Origin: a virus
Virus record (IMG/VR): IMGVR_UViG_3300015366_000185
Coordinates: 1-32,907 of that record
Length of the DNA: 32,907 nucleotides
Direction: 5' to 3' (one strand)
Shown here: positions 27,286 through 32,907 of the stretch, in pieces
How the letters are laid out: the number at the start of each line of letters is the position of its first letter
How positions within the stretch are numbered: the first letter of the stretch is position 1
Position numbers and translations under genes: made by a program
The notes under the pieces: model-generated
Seen by the model: the letters and a program-made list of their open reading frames with translations, nothing else
Database searches by the model: none
Told to the model about the DNA's origin: nothing

Positions 27286-29466
27286 CTACTTGGTCAGCGA
27301 ATACTGTTTGAACTTCAGCGCTAACTTGCGCTTGCGAAGTTGTAGATCATCGGTTGAATCTTCAGAGCGAAGTCCAACTGAGGTTGCATCGTAAGCTGGC
27401 ATATTGACAACCGATACTTCATAAAGATCGAGGTCGGTCAAAGTGCGAAGGCCTTCGGCGCGAGTATCTCCGCCAGGGGCAACTGTGAATGCAAAGCTCA
27501 TCTTGTCAACATCTCCGCGACCAAGAGCTGAAGCAAGTTCAGCAGCGCGAGGATTTGAAGGATCAAGAATCGCTTCCATGCGAAGGCCAACTTTATCTTC
27601 AGACAATTTCAAAGTGCCTGAGCGAGTTGAAGCCAATGGAAGTTGTTCCATGTCGTGATTGATTAGAAGAAAAATCGGATTGTCTGACTTCAAGGTGCGA
27701 GTAAATGCGCCAGGGGCGATCACTTCGCGGAAGTTCAATCCGGTTGCTTCATTGTTGAAAGTTGCTGCATATCCGGCAATTTTTAGCGAACCATCATCGG
27801 TTGCGACTGCACGAACTTCTGCTTGCATTGTGATGCGCTCTGCTGAGCGAATCATTGTCTTGCGCTCTTCTATCATTGAAAGATCCTCTGATCGTGGCGC
27901 TGGAAGCGCAGTGATTACATTTAGAATGTCCTTGCGATGCACCACTGTCACATCGGTTGGAATCCAACCATTTCCCTGCTCTTTGTAGATTCTAATTTGA
28001 AAGGCAGGTTCATCCGGAGTGGCTTCAAGAGTGTAGCCCTCACCTGATTTTGCTTGGCCTTTGCTAACAACCTTTTCAATTTTTCCGCGAGCGCGACCAT
28101 TGCTTGTGTTCCAGGAAACGAATGTTCCTTCACCCAAGCGAGCTGCTGATGCGCGACCTTCAAATGGAGCCTTGATTGAATCATCATCAAAAGCCTTTGC
28201 CATTGCTGAATAATAAGCAGCGACTTTGCCCTTGATTGTTTCTTGCTCATCGCTTGGAATATCTACTCCACCGCGAGCGCCATTCAAAACTCCGGCAACT
28301 GCAAAGATTCCCTTTGGAACTGCTTTGAGATCGCCATCGATAATGTCTGCAAATTGTAATTTGTAAGAGCCTAATTTTTCCTTGTCGGTTTCATCAACAT
28401 AGAAGAAGGCTTTTCCATACTTTGCCCAATCCATGTTCTCTTTACCGCCAGCCCATTCTTGAACGCGCTTGTCGGCTGCTGCTGCATCCCAAGTGGTATC
28501 GCGTGGAGCGAGATCAAGGCCTGAAGCGCCGGTGGCTGAGCGAATTGGCATTGGCATCAATGCCCAAGTTTCGCCTGATTCATCTTCCATGTCATCTTCA
28601 TCGATACCTTGATCATCTACTGGATCAGGATTTGGCACTGCAACTTCTAGGCCAAGAGAGGCTGAAAGTTGCCACTTCCAAAGTTGATGTTGATCCATGC
28701 GACCAGCAAGGAAGTTTGCGACTCCTTGTTGACCATAGGCAGTGGCGCAATCGAAAGCATCTGAAATCTCATCAAGCAAAACATCATTTGCAGTCAACAA
28801 GTCCATCGCCAAAGCGCGTGGATCTTGTGAAACTGCTGTTGCATCTTCAAGAGTGCGAAGAGTCAAAAATTGTGTTAGTTGGAAAGGAGCCTTAGCGCCT
28901 AACTTGCGAAGATTCTCTGCAAGCGGATCGACTGACTCATAAACATCTTCATAAATTTTTTGGAATAATTTGTGATATTCGGCAAAATCTGCACCGACAA
29001 CATTCCAGTGAGCGCCATGTGCGCGAAGATAGAAGCTGAAAACATCAGCGAGAAGTTCGGTTAGTTCCTCATTTAGATCAGGAACTTGGTTCATGTCAGC
29101 CATATCATTCTCCTCGGCCATTAGGGAAAGCGCTCTTGCGCTCTTTGAAATTGAGTTTCTAATCTTGGTTGACCAAGAAAATCCTGCATCGCCACCCCAT
29201 GCCGACCACGCAACTCTTCCTGGCGATGGGAAACCATCTTCACCGGAATTGAAACCTTGTGCTTTTTTATCAACTTCATGTCTTTTGAAAAATGAATACA
29301 TTCTCAAAATTGTTTGAGCGCTTAGTGGCCGACCATCTGCCAAGTCTGCTGCTCTCTTTTTGCCAACTGCTGTGAACCCTGATCCAGCATGACCATCTGC
29401 AATCCAAGCCAAAGCTCTTTTCGCTTCATCTTGAACGCCTTTTGGTGGGCGATATGTTTCAGCCAT
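27286..29466 (-). CDS. Polyprotein: N-terminal phage domain, Dps ferritin domain, TUDOR-like domain, S78 prohead protease
   Basis: The 726-residue protein has five parts. Residues 1-115 are a conserved phage domain (MYSFFKRHEVDKKAQGF; GRVAWSAWGGDAG). Residues 128-272 are a Dps domain with ferroxidase ligands H153, H165, D180 and E184, at the spacing of E. coli Dps H51, H63, D78 and E82. Residues 325-425 are a conserved unit often found in phage capsid-region proteins (WAKYGKAFFY; IPKG-like and GGVDIP parts). Residues 445-515 resemble the hypervirulence TUDOR domain (FVSWNTSNGRARGKIEKV). Residues 540-700 are a Peptidase_S78 prohead protease with H604 in LINHD and S657 in DKMSFAF. It sits between portal and capsid genes. 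Most prohead proteases are near 200 residues, so this is greatly enlarged. Confidence 0.9.
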   Translation of the reverse strand: MAETYRPPKGVQDEAKRALAWIADGHAGSGFTAVGKKRAADLADGRPLSAQTILRMYSFFKRHEVDKKAQGFNSGEDGFPSPGRVAWSAWGGDAGFSWSTKIRNSISKSARALSLMAEENDMADMNQVPDLNEELTELLADVFSFYLRAHGAHWNVVGADFAEYHKLFQKIYEDVYESVDPLAENLRKLGAKAPFQLTQFLTLRTLEDATAVSQDPRALAMDLLTANDVLLDEISDAFDCATAYGQQGVANFLAGRMDQHQLWKWQLSASLGLEVAVPNPDPVDDQGIDEDDMEDESGETWALMPMPIRSATGASGLDLAPRDTTWDAAAADKRVQEWAGGKENMDWAKYGKAFFYVDETDKEKLGSYKLQFADIIDGDLKAVPKGIFAVAGVLNGARGGVDIPSDEQETIKGKVAAYYSAMAKAFDDDSIKAPFEGRASAARLGEGTFVSWNTSNGRARGKIEKVVSKGQAKSGEGYTLEATPDEPAFQIRIYKEQGNGWIPTDVTVVHRKDILNVITALPAPRSEDLSMIEERKTMIRSAERITMQAEVRAVATDDGSLKIAGYAATFNNEATGLNFREVIAPGAFTRTLKSDNPIFLLINHDMEQLPLASTRSGTLKLSEDKVGLRMEAILDPSNPRAAELASALGRGDVDKMSFAFTVAPGGDTRAEGLRTLTDLDLYEVSVVNMPAYDATSVGLRSEDSTDDLQLRKRKLALKFKQYSLTK
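27876..27889 (-). promoter_or_regulatory. Internal ribosome site and ATG before the protease domain
   Basis: AGAGGA (27884-27889) lies seven bases before an in-frame ATG (27876, Met531). Use of it would make a free protease of 196 residues, the usual size for the family. The bases also encode S-E-D, so the match could be chance. Confidence 0.4.
29101..29115 (-). promoter_or_regulatory. Internal ribosome site and ATG before the Dps domain
   Basis: GAGGAG (29110-29115) lies six bases before the in-frame ATG of Met122 (29103), just ahead of the Dps domain. It could start a 605-residue Dps-to-protease product that lacks the first domain. The bases also encode E-E. Confidence 0.4.
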
Positions 29467-30687
29467 TTATTCCAAGACCCCCATCATTGGAGCTGATGGA
29501 TCTTCATCAGTTCCGAGTGAAGGCAAATCGCCACCGGCGAGAACATTGCCTTGCAATGCTTGGTTGAAGGTATCTCCACCCTCATAAGGTTCCATGCCTT
29601 CAATTTGGCGAACCTCATTTGGAGTGCGAGCGCCCATCTTGATGTTTAGTTCATTGACCTTTGCGCGAGTCAAAGCATCAACGCGAAGCAAGACTGAAGT
29701 ATCGAATGCAACATCAACGCCAGGATCAAGGATCTTTGACATTGCGATTTCAATTCGGCGAAGCCAAGGTGCAATTGTGTGAGTCAAGAAGTTCAACGAT
29801 GCTTGTTCAACATTCTGATAGGTCTGATTATCTCCGGAAGCCATGATCAAGTGACTTGGGATTCTGAAAACTCTTGCAATATCGCGAATCAATTGCTCGC
29901 GAGTTTGAATCATTTGTTGATCGGCTGCGGAAGTTGTAATTGGTCGCCATTTCAAACCATCTGAAAGCACTGCTGGCTTACGATGACGGCGATGTGTCGC
30001 TTCCCAAGTTCCTTGGATGATGCGAGCCTGATCAAGAGTCAACTTTTGATCGGTTTCAAGAACTGATGAAGGAGTTCCACCCTCGCCATAGAATTGCGCC
30101 AAGTGGCGATCCATAGCGATTGCAAGTCCGACCAAGTTGCGTGTTTGGTTTAGCGGAGAAATACCAACCAAAGATTGTGGCGGAGTGAACCAGCGAAGGT
30201 GAAGCATATCTTCGCGATTCATTTCATTTCCAAGGTGCAAATATCTGCGACCAGTCATGTCACCGGTTGGGAGAACCTGCATTTGGTAAGGATGGAGTGG
30301 AACAAGCCCGATCATTTGACCTGAACGATCTCGGTCAATCTTGACATAAGCATTTCCATGAAGAGCTAGCGAAGCCACGATTTGATGAATGAGTTCATAA
30401 GTGTTTGATTCAGGATCGGGATCGCTAATAACATCCGGCAATTGGCGCATGATGCGCTTGCCATCTTTGTCGATTGTGTAGGCTCGAAGCGGCATTGATG
30501 CGACTGAGTCTGCAAGCAATGAAACTGCGCCAAGCACTGCTGAAACACCAAGAGCAGTCCATTCATCAATGCGCTCGCCAGCAGCAGAGGTCATCGATGT
30601 TTGGCCATAAAGTTGGCTCAAAGGTGAAACATAATTGTTGAACTGAGGATAACGCCCTACGGTGAAACCTCTTGTGAAAATACTCAT
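29467..30687 (-). CDS. Portal protein (HK97/Phage_portal family)
   Basis: The 406-residue protein matches the HK97-type portal series: VLGAVSLLADSVASMPLRAY, HGNAYVKIDRDRSG, MLHLRWFTPPQSLVGISPL, and the later RIPSHLIMASGDNQTYQNVEQ and FLTHTIAPWLRRIE. It forms the dodecameric DNA channel at one capsid vertex. It lies after terL and the small membrane protein and overlaps the latter by ATGA. The polyprotein starts one base after its stop. Confidence 0.93.
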   Translation of the reverse strand: MSIFTRGFTVGRYPQFNNYVSPLSQLYGQTSMTSAAGERIDEWTALGVSAVLGAVSLLADSVASMPLRAYTIDKDGKRIMRQLPDVISDPDPESNTYELIHQIVASLALHGNAYVKIDRDRSGQMIGLVPLHPYQMQVLPTGDMTGRRYLHLGNEMNREDMLHLRWFTPPQSLVGISPLNQTRNLVGLAIAMDRHLAQFYGEGGTPSSVLETDQKLTLDQARIIQGTWEATHRRHRKPAVLSDGLKWRPITTSAADQQMIQTREQLIRDIARVFRIPSHLIMASGDNQTYQNVEQASLNFLTHTIAPWLRRIEIAMSKILDPGVDVAFDTSVLLRVDALTRAKVNELNIKMGARTPNEVRQIEGMEPYEGGDTFNQALQGNVLAGGDLPSLGTDEDPSAPMMGVLE

Positions 30688-30839
30688 TCAGGCGCTCCAA
30701 TTGATACGAGATAAGAACCAGCGATGGCAAGGATTCCGCCAGCGATTAGTCCAGCACCGAGTCCAAGGCAAAGTCCAACGCCAACTGCAACGCTAATTGC
30801 TCCGGCGATTTCAATTATTGTCGTGATCAGACCAAACAC
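30684..30839 (-). CDS. Small two-helix membrane protein between terL and portal
   Basis: The 51-residue protein is almost entirely hydrophobic, with two likely membrane helices (LITTIIEIAGAISVAVGVGL and LIAGGILAIAGSYLVSIGA) joined by Gly. I chose GTG 30839, with GTGAGG a few bases upstream and a 29-nt overlap with terL. The ATG at 30896 would run deep into terL. Small membrane proteins recur at this place in actinophage genomes; the function is unknown. It overlaps the portal gene by ATGA. Confidence 0.65.
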   Translation of the reverse strand: MFGLITTIIEIAGAISVAVGVGLCLGLGAGLIAGGILAIAGSYLVSIGAPE

Positions 30840-32409
30840 TTGGAACCTCACTTTCACCAATTGACCAAGGATCGAATAATGGTGGAAGAGATCCACCCTG
30901 AGAATGCCACCATGCTGCGCGTTCTAATCCCATAACCGAAGCGACTGCTAAGTCAATGCGCCGATTTGATCCGCGCTTTTCTTTTGCCAATCTGCTTCCG
31001 CGATTATCTACGCGAAGTTGTGCATTTGAAATGTGTCGAGCCAGTTTTGGATCGCCATTTTGTGTGATTGATTTATTGACAACGGCTTCAAAGAAGCGAG
31101 TTGTCGCTGGTGTCATTCTTGATGCTGTTTGTGGGAATGTAACAACCGGTAAGCCCTCATCTTCAAGAACTTGGAAAGTCCTAGCCCAACGATAAGGATC
31201 GCAAGCAATTTCCATGACTTGCCAACGCTTGCTCGCTTCACGAATTGCATCCTCTACTTCAAGAACTGGAACCTGCCAGTTAGCATCGGCCTCTTCAGGC
31301 TTTTCCCAAACTGCGACAGGCATGATGTGTGGAATTTCTTCAGTGCTAACTGCCACGATAACTGTGCAGTCACCATTGAAAGATCCGTCAAAGGCGAGAA
31401 CTACTTCAGCGCCATCTTCAATGACTTTGTCATCGGCGATTGCATCCCATGAACCATGAGGCAACCAAGTTTCGGAAGTCGAAGTCCAGATATTGAGTCG
31501 CTTAGTTTTGAATTCAGCTTCGGGAGTTACCTTGATGGTTGACTCGAAGGAATCTTTGCTGACTATATCGTTGAAGCCAGGATTGGCATCAGACCAAGTT
31601 TGCTCTAAGCGGTAATCCGCATCAGCTTCTTTTGGTTCCCACCATGCGAAGAAGAAATTGGGATCGACAACTTCGCCATTGGCAATCTTTTTTCCATACT
31701 CATAAAGCGAATAACAGATCGAATCTTTTCCAGACTGATCGGTTTGAACTCCGGCGGTTGTAATTGCAACCAGCATTCCCTCTTTGCGAGCGCCCATTGA
31801 GAGCGAGAGAACATCGAAGAGTTCGCGATTAGGTTGAGCATGAAGTTCATCGAAGGCAACGAATGTTGCAGACAATCCTTCTTTGGTAAAGGCTTCGGAA
31901 GATAGTGCGCGATAAACGCTGCCATTCTTCGGGTTGTAGATTGAATCTTTATAGACTGTTAGGAATTCGGAAAGTTCCGGTTGGTTTTTGACCATATCTC
32001 GGACAGTGTTGAAAATGATTTTCGATTGCTCTTTGTCGGCTGCTGCTGAATAGGCTTCGCCACCACTGACTCCGAAGATGAGGTGTTCCAAAACGATAGA
32101 AGCCAACCATGCCGACTTGCCATTTTTTCGAGGAAGTCCAACCAAGGCTCGGCCATGAGTTAGCAATCCATTCTTTTGTTCAGCAAATAAATGTCGAGTG
32201 AGTTCTTTTTGCCAATCACGAAAGACAAGCGGTTGACCAGCGTTGCCAGCAATTGAATCTTTGGTGATAGTGCAAAGAGCCTCTGCGAAGTCGATGACAT
32301 GATCTCCGCGAGTTCGCTTCAAATCTTCCGGCAATACCGGCGAGAGATAGCGTGGTGGCCAGCCTTGAATTTCTTTAGGCTTTACCTTGTCGCTTTGCGA
32401 TGAGGTCAT
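30811..32409 (-). CDS. terL: Terminase large subunit
   Basis: The 532-residue packaging motor has an N-terminal ATPase (Walker A GLPRKNGKS, 91-99; Walker B TFVAFDE, 182-188) and a C-terminal RNase H-like nuclease with acidic residues D341 (LAFDGS), D404 (IACDPY) and D486 (RRIDLAVA). It cuts concatemeric DNA and pumps it through the portal. It matches the Terminase_1 group common in actinophages. The ATG at 32409 overlaps terS by 35 nt. Full length for the family. Confidence 0.95.
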   Translation of the reverse strand: MTSSQSDKVKPKEIQGWPPRYLSPVLPEDLKRTRGDHVIDFAEALCTITKDSIAGNAGQPLVFRDWQKELTRHLFAEQKNGLLTHGRALVGLPRKNGKSAWLASIVLEHLIFGVSGGEAYSAAADKEQSKIIFNTVRDMVKNQPELSEFLTVYKDSIYNPKNGSVYRALSSEAFTKEGLSATFVAFDELHAQPNRELFDVLSLSMGARKEGMLVAITTAGVQTDQSGKDSICYSLYEYGKKIANGEVVDPNFFFAWWEPKEADADYRLEQTWSDANPGFNDIVSKDSFESTIKVTPEAEFKTKRLNIWTSTSETWLPHGSWDAIADDKVIEDGAEVVLAFDGSFNGDCTVIVAVSTEEIPHIMPVAVWEKPEEADANWQVPVLEVEDAIREASKRWQVMEIACDPYRWARTFQVLEDEGLPVVTFPQTASRMTPATTRFFEAVVNKSITQNGDPKLARHISNAQLRVDNRGSRLAKEKRGSNRRIDLAVASVMGLERAAWWHSQGGSLPPLFDPWSIGESEVPSVWSDHDNN

Positions 32410-32839
32410 CTAGTGCGCTCCTGGCTTTGACCTCGGCGACCCCTAATCGCGTTCGGTCAGTAGCAGTAAGACCAAGCAGGGAAAACAATTTGGTGATTTC
32501 AGTTTCGATTGTTGAAAGCATTCCGACCAAAGGGTTTGCGTAGGCGTAGCCTTTGTCGGTGAATAATACGAAATCGCTTGCCTGAAGTTTGGCAACGATC
32601 TCATTTCGGCGATCTAACTTCTCGCAAAGTAGTTGCAAGGATGATTGATCGGTGTTCGAGATCCAAAAGGCGGTTTCGCGAAGGCGAGTCCAAAGCTCTT
32701 GGCTCTCCGGTGAAAGGTGCGCTGGCGCTTGAGAAGCAGCTTGCGGAATTGTAGGAACTACCGAGAGCGCTTTCATTGGTCGCTTGCCTGGATTGCCCTG
32801 CGCTCGCTTCAATTCATTTGGCTTTGGGGGATTTCCCAT
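32375..32839 (-). CDS. terS: Terminase small subunit (P27 family)
   Basis: The 154-residue protein starts MGNPPKPNELKRAQGNPGKR, the typical opening of P27-family small terminases. A helical core follows (LWTRLRETAFWI; LLCEKLDRRNEIVAKL), then the late LLGLTATDRTRLGVAEVKAR segment of the family. It recognises the packaging site and recruits TerL. The true start is ATG 32839. A longer reading that begins MYKRQ is an artefact of the sequencing adapter at 32861-32907. A TGGAAGG lies upstream as a weak ribosome site. Confidence 0.92.
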   Translation of the reverse strand: MGNPPKPNELKRAQGNPGKRPMKALSVVPTIPQAASQAPAHLSPESQELWTRLRETAFWISNTDQSSLQLLCEKLDRRNEIVAKLQASDFVLFTDKGYAYANPLVGMLSTIETEITKLFSLLGLTATDRTRLGVAEVKARSALDDLIAKRQGKA

Positions 32840-32860
32840 GCGTGAAAAACCTTCCAGACC

Positions 32861-32907
32861 CTGTCTCTTATACACATCTCCGAGCCCACGAGACGCTACG
32901 CTATCTC
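32861..32907 (+). other. Illumina Nextera adapter and index (not phage DNA)
   Basis: CTGTCTCTTATACACATCT (32861-32879) is the Tn5 mosaic end. CCGAGCCCACGAGAC (32880-32894) is the Nextera read-2 adapter, GCTACGCT (32895-32902) matches index N709, and ATCTC starts the P7 segment. These bases were read through from a short library insert and left on the contig. Confidence 0.98.

Noticed and set aside
32840-32875. N-terminal extension MYKRQ... of the small terminase
   Set aside because: It is translated Nextera adapter followed by upstream bases; the family start MGNPPKPNELKR is at 32839.

Overview
The window is almost a whole genome of a siphovirus-type, HK97-fold tailed phage of an actinobacterium. 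Every gene I can support lies on the minus strand, so the map reads from right to left. Actinobacterial features are a WhiB-family Fe-S regulator, a proteasome/HslV-like peptidase and the typical actinophage gene order. Base composition looks moderate to AT-rich for an actinophage, which would suit low-GC freshwater actinobacteria (Nanopelagicales/acI type); the host is inference only. The last 47 bases (32861-32907) are Illumina Nextera adapter plus index, not phage, so real sequence ends at 32860. The left end stops 42 nt after an HNH endonuclease and the right end starts 21 nt before terS. HNH-cos-terS is the usual order across such genome ends, so the contig is probably near-complete.

Layout, in transcription order. 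Head: terS, terL, a small membrane protein, the HK97-type portal, a 726-residue polyprotein ending in the prohead protease, and the major capsid protein. Then a 48-residue protein, a glycosyltransferase, a head-tail connector with an Ig-like N-terminus, a tail completion protein and a small conserved protein. Tail: major tail protein, tail assembly chaperones joined by a -1 frameshift, an HK97 gp10-like protein, a 541-residue tape measure, a minor tail protein, one fibre-like protein and three tandem AT-rich fibre-like paralogues. Next come a tyrosine recombinase, a small beta-rich protein, two holin candidates around a CHAP endolysin, a DUF1003-like membrane protein, a PD-(D/E)XK nuclease, and a sugar cassette (glycosyltransferase, methyltransferase, NAD-dependent epimerase). 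A strong rho-independent terminator (10430-10476) closes this half.

The early/replication half starts at a promoter near 10344-10371, beside an actinobacterial-type DnaA box. It encodes small membrane proteins, a resolvase-like nuclease, WhiB with an added HTH, an anchored lytic transglycosylase, a Cas4-like exonuclease with its partner, an FmdB-type zinc ribbon and a split cytosine-5 methyltransferase containing two G8 tracts. It continues with an SSB-like protein, a 61-nt tRNA-like four-helix structure, and a primase-polymerase/ATPase followed by an iteron array (probable origin). It ends with zinc-ribbon/HTH proteins, the proteasome-like peptidase and HNH. Many neighbouring genes overlap by 1-4 bases (ATGA, GTGA, TAATG), so most are translationally coupled. 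No stretch over 300 bases lacks a gene; the two largest gaps (about 210 nt each, near 2261-2473 and 10301-10509) hold the iterons and the terminator/promoter region.

The most striking gene is the polyprotein at 27286-29466. It places a Dps ferritin domain, with all four main ferroxidase ligands at canonical spacing, in the same chain as the capsid maturation protease.
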